A DNA stretch of 64,000 bases from Eublepharis macularius. Lineage: Eukaryota > Chordata > Lepidosauria > Squamata > Eublepharidae. Position numbers and translations under genes: made by a program. The stretch is taken from the NCBI RefSeq assembly GCF_028583425.1, contig NC_072800.1:95573001-95637000 (forward strand), read 5' to 3'. Within the stretch, counting starts at the first letter, position 1; each line of letters begins with the position of its first letter. A model generated the notes under the pieces. The model saw only the letters and a list, made by a program, of their open reading frames with translations. It searched no databases and was not told where the DNA came from. Positions 47,978 through 59,000 of the stretch are shown here, one piece after another.

Positions 47978-48100
47978 GTTCTATTCCTGGGCATCTGTCT
48001 TGTGACAAACAGATGTGGCCTGTTTAAAGGGAAAGCAGCAGGGAGGAATCGGAGAGAAGAGACGGGAGGGTTTTTATTTCTTGGTTTGAAATGGACTTAT
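47978..48100 (-). promoter_or_regulatory. ASB10: sequence just upstream of the ASB10 ATG, two E-boxes
   Basis: CATCTG/CAGATG E-box cores lie at about 47992-47997 and 48010-48015, within 40 bp of the start codon. E-boxes of this type bind myogenic bHLH factors, which would suit a muscle gene; function is inferred. Confidence 0.25.
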
Positions 48101-48448
48101 GCTTGCCTCCCTCCCAGGTAACTGTGAAACAAGTCTGGTAACGAAACCAAAACCATCTAAAAGGAGGGCAGGTGAACAACATTTAATAAGACATTGAAGT
48201 CAGCGTCAACAGAACAGGCTGCAAAAATACAACCAGCTCACTCCTGCCAGGCCACTGCTCAGAGAGTCCGGAGGGCCAGTGAGCCCAAATGTTGACTGCC
48301 AAGGGCAACGGAGGGAGTGGGGACCCTGGAGTGGGGTTGCTGGTCCCTTGGTGGCGGCAGGGCATCCCCTGCTCCCAGCCTCCTCCCTGACACCGCTCAC
48401 CTGGCCAGCGGGGGAAAGGCGCGGGAACGGGCATCCTGGGGTGGTGCA

Positions 48449-48575
48449 ATGACATCATCGCACTGGCCCGGGAGTGCTTCTGGGCTTTGCACCATGCCGA
48501 TTCAGCCCATTAGGGACCCAAATTGGCCTGGCACGAAACCCGGGAGCACTCCCGGGGCTTGCGCGATGATGTCAC
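48449..48575. repeat. imperfect palindrome with TGACATCATCGC arms
   Basis: Two arms of about 41 bp (from 48449 and to 48575) share TGACATCATCGC and CCCGGGAGTGC in inverted orientation, separated by about 45 bp. Probably a small DNA-transposon remnant. Confidence 0.5.
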
Positions 48576-49019
48576 TCCTGGAAGTGATGTTGTCAGGCTG
48601 TATCAGGAGCAGGCACACCGAACTGCTGTGTCCCCCTCTCCTGCCAGGAGGGTAAGGGGACCTGACAACCGTGCCCTGGATCCCGCCTTGCCGACCGGCC
48701 TCCTCTGCCCTGGCAAGTCCCACTTGGCCGGTGGTAACTGACCTTGGCAGAGGGGAGGCCCTCAAGCCCATAAATAATCTTGCAAATAGTAGATAGTAGC
48801 CGTAGTAGATGGCACCTGCACATAATTGTCCAGCTGAGCTGTCCCTTGTGGTTTGGGGGCTTCTACATGGTAGCCCAAGGGAACGGGACTCTGACCACAC
48901 AATGGCCCATTGCGATCAATTTGCTGCTTTGCAGACACAACCACCCAGATACTGGCGTAGGGGCACGTTCAAATGATGCCCTCTTGGCATCTGTTATCTC
49001 CAATGTATATGGATTATAT
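48576..49019. other. interval upstream of ASB10, unannotated
   Basis: No gene seen. Includes GGGGACCTGACAACCGTGCC, resembling ends of squamate repeats, but not assignable. Confidence 0.35.
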
Positions 49020-49562
49020 GCATTCTCACAATATGCCACGTTGGTCAGGACCCACCTGGAGTATTGTGTGAAGTTCTGGAGGCCTCACTTCCAAAAGGGA
49101 TGTGGACAAACTGGGCATGGGTGCAGAGAGCGACCGGGACGATCAGGGGCCTGGAGACCAAGGCCTGCTAGGAAAGACTGAGGGACCTGGGAATGTTGAG
49201 TTTGGAGGAGGCCGAGAGTAGACATGCTTGCTCTCTTTAAGTATTTGAAAGGCTGTCACTGACAGCGGGGAAGGGAGCTGTTCCCGTTGGCAACAGAGAA
49301 TAGGACTCAAAATAATGGGTTTAAACTACAGGAGGGAAGGTACTGGCTGGACTTTGGGAAGAGCTTCTTCACATTAAGAGTAATTTAGCAGTGGAATTGG
49401 CCGCTTGGGGACGTGGTGGCTTCCCCCTCATTGGCAGTCTTCAAGAAGCAGCTGAATGAATACCAGTTGGGGATGTTTTAGGCTGTTCCTGCTTTGGGCA
49501 GGGGGTTGGACTCGATGCCATGTAAGGCCCCGTCCAGTTCTAGGATTCTAGGATTCCTTTCA
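49020..49562 (+). mobile_element. CR1 LINE 3' end
   Basis: RTHLEYCVKFWRPHFQKGC, a frequent CR1 RT C-terminal motif, is followed by degraded sequence, GGGGGTTGGACTCGATGCC and TCTAGGATTCTAGGATTCC. Confidence 0.8.
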
Positions 49563-49564
49563 GC

Positions 49565-50460
49565 TTGTGGAGCATGAGGAAGTAGACAAGATCCTCGGAC
49601 GGGTGAGATCCGTGTCCTTCCTGGGTGATAAAAGCTGCCAGAGGGGGACTGGCCGAGTGGATCAGGGGAGTAGTAAATGCTTCCTTCACCGTGGGAGTTG
49701 CGCCAGCTGTGCTCAAGGAGGCAGTGACTGGACCTGTTCTGAAAAGCCCTGCGTGAGTCCTCCCACGCTGGAGAACTTCTGGCCAGGCTTCAGTCTTCCA
49801 TTCCTGGGCCAGGCGCTAGAGAAGGTGGCTGCTTCCCAGCTCCAGGGCCTTTTGGAGGAGATTGATTTCCCGGCCCCCTCTCAGTCCGGCTTCGGTTCAG
49901 GGCTTGGAACGGGGAGTGCTTTGGCCACCTTGCTCAACGACCTCTGCTGAGAACTAGGCAGTAGCATGGGACCCTGCAAGTCCTGCTGGATCTCTCGGCC
50001 GAACAGCCCCTCAGCACTGGGGCCAAGGGGCACTGTGCTATAGCGGTTCAAGCCCTGCCTGGAAGGCTGGTCTCAGGAGGCAGAGGTAGGTGATCCCTGC
50101 TCTGCCCCTGGCCATTGGCCTGTGGGGTCCGCAGTTTTATCCCCCAAGTTATTTAACATCCATATGAAACCACTGGGAGAGGGGATCAGGAGGTTTGGGC
50201 TGCGGGGCCACCAATACACAGAAGATACCTGTCTGCTAAAGCTCGCCTCATAAGACCAGACAGGGCCTTTTTGGTATCAGCCACATGACTTGCCTCTCCG
50301 GGGAGATGCCCCTCGCCCCTCTCTGCTGATCTTCAGAAGGCAGCTGATGGTTTTATTTAGGACTGTTTTTAAGTTAACTTTGTCTTAAAGCTTCCTGTGG
50401 CAACCCAACGGGGTGCTTCCAGGTCCCTAATCCCCTCGAAGAAATCTCGACGACAACGAC
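49565..50460 (+). mobile_element. L2-type LINE reverse-transcriptase fragment
   Basis: The frame from 49567 includes PTLENFWPGFSLPFLGQALE, KVAASQLQGLLEEIDFPAPS and QSGFGSGLGTGSALATLLND, matching the finger/palm region of L2-clade RT (NFRPVSNLPFLGKVLEKV consensus). Further RT pieces (SPKLFNIHMKPLGEG) and a tail run to about 50460. Broken. Confidence 0.75.
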
Positions 50461-51765
50461 GATAGCCTTGAAGCAAAGCGTTGTGCATTTCCTCGGCAGA
50501 CACCCTCATCTGCTTTTTCAGTCCCTCCCATGCAAAACACCATTCTCCTCTCCCCGAGATGGAAGCAGGGACAACCTATTTGGAGAAGGGGTAGGATCTG
50601 GAGCGCCAGGGGGGCAGGCCCACGGCATGGCTCCGGGAGGGAGTGAGCACCAGGGCTTGGGCCATCTGATATGATGCACCCGTCCAGCCTCTGGGCACTG
50701 CCTGTGACCTACAGGTGACACACACACGGGGGGGGGGGGGCTTTGGAGCAGGCTTCCGAAACTGATCACGGGGGTGGGGAGCAGGGGTGCCACCACCAAG
50801 GTCGCCCACTCAGCACTCCGCAGTAATGCAACCCTGAGGTTCCCGGGGGCACCTCTTTCGGAAGCCGTTTCCACCAAACCCAGAGCCCAGTGCCCGTCAG
50901 CTTATTTTAGCCATTTATTTAGAAAACACGCACGCCACCTCTGGCAGGAGCAGGGAGGCATCACTAAAGCAATAAGACATTAAGAGCCATTAAAAGCAAG
51001 ACAGGAATGTAAAAACAGCACACAACATTCAACAGCCTAAAATGATACTTGTGGAGAATGCGTTTTATTTTAGTGTTACATTTTTTCATTCCCTTAGCAG
51101 GGATCCGGCAGGAGTGGGGAAGGCAATTGCCCTCAAGCCTCACCCATCGGTGCATAATGCCCACAGCCCCCCTGGCCAGAGACAATGATAGGGCCCGCTC
51201 CAGCTAGAAGCTGACACCCAGCAGGGAAGAGGGGTTTGGGAGGGGGGGGTCAAGGTGTCAGCAGCCAGCTAGTCCCTGGAGACTTCAGGAAAGACTTCTT
51301 TGACCCCAGGGGTGGGGGTGGGGGTGGGCAAACAGAGAGAACAGAAACCCTTGGCATGGAGGGGCAAGGGAAACCCTTGGCATGCAGGGGCAGGGGGGAG
51401 GAGCTCTTGGCCCCCGGGCTCCTGCTGAAGGCAGCTGTTGCCATGCAGAGGGCTGCCAGCTGAGCAGAGACACCAGAACACTTCTAAATATGGCGAAGCT
51501 GAAGAGCCTGCCACAGAGTAAGGGCTGCCAGGAGTTTGGAAACGGGGCATGCACAGAGTGGGGGGGGGTGGAGGAATGGCATTCTTCCGCCTCTCTTTGG
51601 GATTCCTTGCTCAGTCTGTGGCTGCGATGAGAGGATGCATACGGACGCTTCCTTTAGATAAAACGTTTTATCATTTCTAATGCTTCACCCTTTATGGCTT
51701 AAGGAAAAACTGACCAAATGAGCAGCAAGGAGCCCAGGGTCTGGCAAAAGAAATGTGTGTTGACG
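50461..51765. other. unannotated interval
   Basis: No gene recognised. Includes short C/G runs, a GGGGTGG repeat (51308-51328) and AT-rich 50990-51110. Confidence 0.35.
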
Positions 51766-51769
51766 GGCA

Positions 51770-52350
51770 AGCAAAAAGAGAGCTCCAGGAGCAGAATGCT
51801 ACAAACATTAAGACAAACAATGAAGATTTATTTAAATATATGTGGAGCAGGAAACTGACGAGGGAGGCAGTTGGGCCACTGGATAGCAGAGGAATAACAG
51901 GATTGCTAAGAAACTGAACTGCAGAGAACTGAGTGGCTTCATTTCATCTGTGTGCACTGTGAAAAGGTTAGGAAGTGTACCTGCACCTGAGCGCCTGTTT
52001 CAGGGACAGGGGTCTAAAGAACTGAGTGATGTGCAGAGCTTCGGGTGGGGAGCCGTGCCGGTCCGCAGTAGAACAGCAGGGCACGAGTCCAGTGGCACCG
52101 GAGAGACCCGCCGGATTGCCAGCGGGTGAGCTCTCACGGGTCAGCACTCCCTTCAGATACACTAAACACACACACACACACACACACTCACAAAATCGTG
52201 TTGGTTTCTAAGGTGCCACCGGACTGAAAAATCCTGCTGAGTGAAGGTGAGGTGTTGCTAGTTGAGATTCTAGGACTACTGGGCAAACTGGAAAACAGAA
52301 AGTCCCCGAGTCCAGGCGGCATACGACCCAAGGCTCTTAAGGAACTCTGA
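51770..52350 (+). mobile_element. CR1 LINE fragment interrupted by a Penelope-like foldback
   Basis: Before the insertion it reads CR1 sequence upstream of RT; after it (52245-52350) come KSPSPGGIRPKALKEL-like residues of the RT N-terminal motif. The interruption is 52030-52240. Confidence 0.55.
52030..52240. mobile_element. Penelope-like foldback inside CR1
   Basis: GAGTCCAGTGGCACCGGAGAG on the plus strand is matched by the complement AAGGTGCCACCGGACT at 52210-52226, so two partial copies face each other. A minus-strand CTGAAGGGAGTGCTGACCC block with GCTCACC resembles a decayed hammerhead region. A (CA)n microsatellite lies at 52166-52187. The flanks share CTGAGTGA, a likely target duplication. 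Confidence 0.5.
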
Positions 52351-52384
52351 CATGAAATTGTTATCAATTAACCAGTGCATGTAT

Positions 52385-53085
52385 GCAAACATTTTTAGCC
52401 CACCTTTCCTCATGGTTCAAGGCCCCTTACAATAGTAGATCAAAATACCTACAGTTAAAACCAAAATAAAATAACCACCCCCGAGTCCCCCTTAAAAGAC
52501 GCCTGCTGTTCAAACCCCCGCCAAACAAGGCAGCTTCACGTGACACCTGAAGACCTCCAAGGAAGGGGCCCCCTCCCCTCTTCAGGGCGGCCATTCCACA
52601 GGCCAGGGGCCTCAGGAGGAAAGCGTGCGCTCAGGTCTGTGCCAGGCAGGCGTCCTCAGGAGTGGTGGGACAGCAAACAGGCGGTTGCCTGAAGACCACC
52701 GTTGGCACACCTGGAGGGATGGAAGTGGATGGCTCTTCTCATGTGTGGGTCATTATTTAGCGGCCATAACCAGCACCTTGAAAGGAGTCTGGAAACAGAA
52801 GGCCAACCAACCGAGTTATTTCAGAACGGGCAACGTATGTCCCCAGCCGCAGTCCATGCCAACCTGCTTTCAAAGCACAAGGCAGGTTTCTGAGCACCCC
52901 GAACTCTTAACTTGCAATGAAAAAGACAACTCCACTTTATCCAGGACAAGGAGATTCAGTCCCTCTAGAATATTGGCCTTCCCGAGCAGCAATACCCCCG
53001 TCTTGTCTGGATCCAGGTTCAGTTTGTTCTGCCTCAGCCACCTGATAACATCCCCGAAGCACTGGCTCAGAACCAAGATGGACAC
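52385..53085 (-). mobile_element. L2-type LINE, cut at its 5' side by the LTR element
   Basis: The minus strand reads WLRQNKLNLDPDKTGVLLLG (L2 RT motif) near 52980-53050, and a tail (TAGCCCACCTTTCCTCATGG complement) lies at 52395-52420. The match stops at 53085, where TGTAACG begins. Confidence 0.6.
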
Positions 53086-56000
53086 TGTAACGAAATGGGT
53101 GCCAAGGGTGAAACCCGATTGCCTAGGCCCTAAATGTGGAGGGCCTGGGAGGCAGCAGAAAGGGGGGAAAAGGCAGTTAGTCACCTTCTTGGTTGGAGGA
53201 GGAGAGGCTCCTGCTGCTGGATGAAACCCGGGTGCCTGGGCCCTAAATGTGGAGGGCCTGGGAGGCAGCAGAAGGGGAATAAAGAGAGTCACCCTTCTTA
53301 GTTGAAGAAGGAGAGGCTCCTGCTGTGGGGTGAAACCCGGGTGCCTAGGCCCTAAATGTGGAGGGCCTGGGAAGCAGCAGAAAAGGAATAAAGAGAGTCA
53401 CCCTTCTTGGTTGAAGAAGGAGAGGCTCCTGCTGTGGGGTGAAACCCGGGTGCCTAGGCCCTAAACGTGGAGGGCCTGGGAGGCAGCAGAAAGGAAACAA
53501 AAAGGGAGTCACCCTTCTTGGCTGAAGAAGGAGAGGCTCCTGCTGCTGGGTGAAACCCGGGTGCCTAGGCCCTAAATGTGGAGGGCCTGGGAGGCAGCAG
53601 AAAGGTAATAAAGAGAGTCACCCTTCTTGGTTGAAGAAGGAGAGGCTCCTGCTGCTGGGTGAGACCCGGGTGCCTGAGCCCTAAGTGTGGAGGGCCTGGG
53701 AGGCTGCAGAAAGGGAATAAAGAGAGTCACCCTTCTTGGTTGAAGGAGGAGAGGCTCCTGCTGCTGGGGGAAACCCGGGTGCCTGGGCCCTAAATGTGGA
53801 GGGCCTGGGAGGCAGCAGAAAGGGAATAAAGAGAGTCACCCTTCTTGGTTGAAGAAGGAGAGACTCCTGCTGCTGGGTGAGACCCGGGTGCCTGGGCCCT
53901 AAATGTGGAGGGCCTGGGAGGCAGCAGAAAGGGAATAAAGAGAGTCACCCTTCTTGGCTGAAGAAGGAGAGGCTCCTGCTGCTGGGTGAAACCCGGGTGC
54001 CTAGGCCCTAAATGTGGAGGGCCAGGGAGGCAGCAGAAAGGGAATAAAGAGAGTCACCCTTCTTGGCTGAAGAAGGAGAGGCTCCTGCTGCTGGGTGAGA
54101 CCCGGGTGCCTGAGCCCTAAGTGTGGAGGGCCTGGGAGGCAGCAGAAAGGGAATAAAGAGAGTCACCCTTCTTGGCTGAAGAAGGAGAGGCTCCTGCTGC
54201 TGGGTGAGACCCGGGTGCCTGAGCCCTAAGTGTGGAGGGCCTGGGAGGCAGCAGAAAGGGAATAAAGAGAGTCACCCTTCTTGGGTGATGGAGGAGAGGC
54301 TCCTGCTGCTGGGTGAAACCCGGGTGCCTGGGCCCTAAGTGTGGAGGGCCTGGGAGGAAGCAGAAGGGGAATAAAGAGAGTCACCCTTCTTGGTTGAGGA
54401 AGGAGAGGCTCCTGCTGCTGGGTGAGACCCGGGTGCCTGGGCCCTAAGTGTGGAGTGCCTGGGAGGCAGCAGAAAGGGAATAAAAGAGAGTCACCTTCTT
54501 GGTTGAAGAAGGAGAGGCTCCTGCTGCTGGGTGAGACCCGGGTGCCTGGGTCCTAAATGTGGAGGGCCTGGGAGGCAGCAGAAAGGGAATAAAGAGAGTC
54601 ACCCTTCTTGGCTGAAGAAGGAGAGGCTCCTGCTGCTGGGTGAAACCCGGGTGCCTAGGCCCTAAATGTGGAGGGCCTGGGAGGCAGCAGAAAGGGAATA
54701 AAGAGAGTCACCCTTCTTGGTTGAAGAAGGAGAGGCTCCTGCTGCTGGGTGAGACCCGGGTGCCTGGGTCCTAAATGTGGAGGGCCTGGGAGGCAGCAGA
54801 AAGGGAATAAAGAGAGTCACCCTTCTTGGTTGAAGAAGGAGAGGCTCCTGCTGCTGGGGGAAACCCGGGTGCCTGGGCCCTAAGTGTGGAGGGCTTGGGA
54901 GGCAGCAGAAAGGGAATAAAGAGAGTCACCCTTCTTGGTTGAGGAAGGAGAGGCTCCTGCTGCTGGGTGAGACCCGGGTGCCTGGGTCCTAAATGTGGAG
55001 GGCCTGGGAGGCAGCAGAAAGGGAATAAAGAGAGTCACCCTTCTTGGTTGAAGAAGGAGAGGCTCCTGCTGCTGGGTGAGACCCGGGTGCCTGGGCCCTA
55101 AATGTGGAGGGCCTGGGAGGCAGCAGAAAGGGAATAAAGAGAGTCACCCTTCTTGGTTGAAGAAGGAGAGGCTCCTGCTGCTGGGTGAGACCCGGGTGCC
55201 TGGGTCCTAAATGTGGAGGGCCTGGGAGGCAGCAGAAAGGGAATAAAGAGAGTCACCCTTCTTGGTTGAAGAAGGAGAGGCTCCTGCTGCTGGGTGAGAC
55301 CCGAGTGCCTGGGCCCTAAATGCGGAGGGCCTGGGAGGCAGCAGAAAGGGAATAAAAGGGAGTCACCCTTCTTGGTTGAGGAAGGAGAGGCTCCTGCTGC
55401 TGGGTGAGACCCGGGTGCCTGGGCCCTAAATGTGGAGGGCCTGGGAGGCAGCAGAAAGGGAAATAAAAGGGAGTCACCCTTCTTGGGTGAGGAAGGAGAG
55501 GCTCCTGCTGCTGGGTGAAACCCGGGTGCCTGGGTCCTAAATGTGGAGGGCCTGGGAGGCAGCAGAAAGGGAATAAAGAGAGTCACCCTTCTTGGTTGAA
55601 GAAGGAGAGGCTCCTGCTGCTGGGTGAAACCCGGGTGCCTGGGCCCTAAATGTGGAGGGCCAGGGAGGCAGCAGAAAGGGAATAAAAGGGAGTCACCCTT
55701 CTTGGTTGAAGAAGGAGGGGCTCCTGCTGCTGGGTGAGACCCGGGTGCCTGGGCCCTAAGTGTGGAGGGCCTGGGAGGCAGCAGAAAGGGAATAAAGAGA
55801 GTCACCCTTCTTGGTTGAAGGAGGAGAGGCTCCTGCTGCTGGGGGAAACCCGGGTGCCTGGGCCCTAAGTGTGGAGGGCCTGGGAGGCAGCAGAAAGGGA
55901 ATAAAGAGAGTCACCCTTCTTGGTTGAAGGAGGAGAGGCTCCTGCTGCTGGGGGAAACCCGGGTGCCTGGGCCCTAAGTGTGGAGGGCCTGGGAGGCAGC

Positions 56001-59000
56001 AGAAAGGGAATAAAGAGAGTCACCCTTCTTGGTTGAAGGAGGAGAGGCTCCTGCTGCTGGGGGAAACCCGGGTGCCTGGGCCCTAAGTGTGGAGGGCCTG
56101 GGAGGCAGCAGAAAGGGAATAAAAGAGAGTCACCTTCTTGGTTGAAGAAGGAGAGGCTCCTGCTGCTGGGTGAGACCCGGGTGCCTGGGCCCTAAATGTG
56201 GAGGGCCAGGGAGGCAGCAGAAAGGGAATAAAAGGGAGTCACCCTTCTTGGCTGAAGAAGGAGAGGCTCCTGCTGCTGGGTGAGACCCGGGTGCCTAGGC
56301 CCTAAGTGTGGAGGGCCTGGGAGGCAGCAGAAAGGGAATAAAGAGAGTCACCCTTCTTGGTTGAAGGAGGAGAGGCTCCTGCTGCTGGGGGAAACCCGGG
56401 TGCCTGGGCCCTAAATGTGGAGGGCCTGGGAGGCAGCAGAAAGGGAATAAAGAGAGTCACCCTTCTTAGTTGAGGAAGGAGAGGCTCCTGCTGCTGGGTG
56501 AGACCCGGGTGCCTAGGCCCTAAGTGTGGAGGGCCTGGGAGGCAGCAGAAAGGGAATAAAGAGAGTCACCCTTCTTAGTTGAGGAAGGAGAGGCTCCTGC
56601 TGCTGGGTGAGACCCGGGTGCCTGGGCCCTAAGTGTGGAGGGCCTGGGAGGCAGCAGGAAGGAAACAAAAAGAGGGTCACCTTCTTGGTTGAAGAAGGAG
56701 AGGCTCCTGCTGCTGGGTGAAACCCGGGTGCCTAGGCCCTAAATGTGGAGGGCCTGGGAGGCAGCAGAAAGGGAATAAAGAGAGTCACCCTTCTTGGTTG
56801 AAGAAGGAGAGGCTCCTGCTCCTGGGTGAAACCCGGGTGCCTGGGCCCTAAATGTGGAGGGCCAGGGAGGCAGCAGAAAGGGAATAAAAGGGAGTCACCC
56901 TTCTTGGTTGAAGAAGGAGAGGCTCCTGCTGCTGGGTGAGACCCGGGTGCCTAGGCCCTAAGTGTGGAGGGCCTGGGAGGCAGCAGAAAGGGAATAAAGA
57001 GAGTCACCCTTCTTGGTTGAAGAAGGAGAGACTCCTGCTGCTGGGGGAAACCCGGGTGCCTGGGCCCTAAATGTGGAGGGCCTGGGAGGCAGCAGAAAGG
57101 GAATAAAGAGAGTCACCCTTCTTAGTTGAGGAAGGAGAGGCTCCTGCTGCTGGGTGAGACCCGGGTGCCTGGGCCCTAAGTGTGGAGGGCCTGGGAGGCA
57201 GCAGAAAGGGAATAAAAGAGAGTCACCTTCTTGGTTGAAGAAGGAGAGGCTCCTGCTGCTGGGTGAAACCCGGGTGCCTAGGCCCTAAATGTGGAGGGCC
57301 TGGGAGGCAGCAGAAAGGGAATAAAGAGAGTCACCCTTCTTGGTTGAAGAAGGAGAGGCTCCTGCTGCTGGGTGAAACCCGGGTGCCTGGGCCCTAAATG
57401 TGGAGGGCCAGGGAGGCAGCAGAAAGGGAATAAAAGGGAGTCACCCTTCTTGGTTGAAGAAGGAGAGGCTCCTGCTGCTGGGTGAGACCCGGGTGCCTAG
57501 GCCCTAAGTGTGGAGGGCCTGGGAGGCAGCAGAAAGGGAATAAAGAGAGTCACCCTTCTTGGTTGAAGAAGGAGAGGCTCCTGCTGCTGGGTGAAACCCG
57601 GGTGCCTGGGCCCTAAATGTGGAGGGCCTGGGAGGCAGCAGAAAGGGAATAAAGAGAGTCACCCTTCTTGGTTGAAGAAGGAGAGGCTCCTGCTGCTGGG
57701 TGAGACCCGGGTGCCTGGGCCCTAAGTGTGGAGGGCCTGGGAGGCAGCAGAAAGGGAATAAAGAGAGTCACCCTTCTTGGTTGAAGGAGGAGAGGCTCCT
57801 GCTGCTGGGGGAAACCCGGGTGCCTGGGCCCTAAGTGTGGAGGGCCTGGGAGGCAGCAGAAAGGGAATAAAGAGAGTCACCCTTCTTGGTTGAAGGAGGA
57901 GAGGCTCCTGCTGCTGGGGGAAACCCGGGTGCCTGGGCCCTAAGTGTGGAGGGCCTGGGAGGCAGCAGAAAGGGAATAAAAGAGAGTCACCTTCTTGGTT
58001 GAAGAAGGAGAGGCTCCTGCTGCTGGGTGAGACCCGGGTGCCTGGGCCCTAAATGTGGAGGGCCAGGGAGGCAGCAGAAAGGGAATAAAAGGGAGTCACC
58101 CTTCTTGGCTGAAGAAGGAGAGGCTCCTGCTGCTGGGTGAGACCCGGGTGCCTAGGCCCTAAGTGTGGAGGGCCTGGGAGGCAGCAGAAAGGGAATAAAG
58201 AGAGTCACCCTTCTTGGTTGAAGGAGGAGAGGCTCCTGCTGCTGGGGGAAACCCGGGTGCCTGGGCCCTAAATGTGGAGGGCCTGGGAGGCAGCAGAAAG
58301 GGAATAAAGAGAGTCACCCTTCTTAGTTGAGGAAGGAGAGGCTCCTGCTGCTGGGTGAGACCCGGGTGCCTAGGCCCTAAGTGTGGAGGGCCTGGGAGGC
58401 AGCAGAAAGGGAATAAAGAGAGTCACCCTTCTTAGTTGAGGAAGGAGAGGCTCCTGCTGCTGGGTGAGACCCGGGTGCCTGGGCCCTAAGTGTGGAGGGC
58501 CTGGGAGGCAGCAGGAAGGAAACAAAAAGAGGGTCACCTTCTTGGTTGAAGAAGGAGAGGCTCCTGCTGCTGGGTGAAACCCGGGTGCCTAGGCCCTAAA
58601 TGTGGAGGGCCTGGGAGGCAGCAGAAAGGGAATAAAGAGAGTCACCCTTCTTGGTTGAAGAAGGAGAGGCTCCTGCTGCTGGGTGAAACCCGGGTGCCTG
58701 GGCCCTAAATGCGGAGGGCCTGGGAGGCAGCAGAAAGGGAATAAAAGGGAGTCACCCTTCTTGGTTGAGGAAGGAGAGGCTCCTGCTGCTGGGTGAGACC
58801 CGGGTGCCTGGGCCCTAAATGTGGAGGGCCTGGGAGGCAGCAGAAAGGGAAATAAAAGGGAGTCACCCTTCTTGGGTGAGGAAGGAGAGGCTCCTGCTGC
58901 TGGGTGAGACCCGGGTGCCTGGGTCCTAAATGTGGAGGGCCTGGGAGGCAGCAGAAAGGGAATAAAGAGAGTCACCCTTCTTGGTTGAAGAAGGAGAGGC

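Noticed and set aside
55098-55805. 235-codon minus-strand frame in the tandem array, and a similar 128-codon frame at 58589-58975
   Set aside because: The 110-bp unit read three times gives a repeating peptide in all frames; the frame survives only where units lack a stop and is lost in neighbouring units. It is an array artefact.
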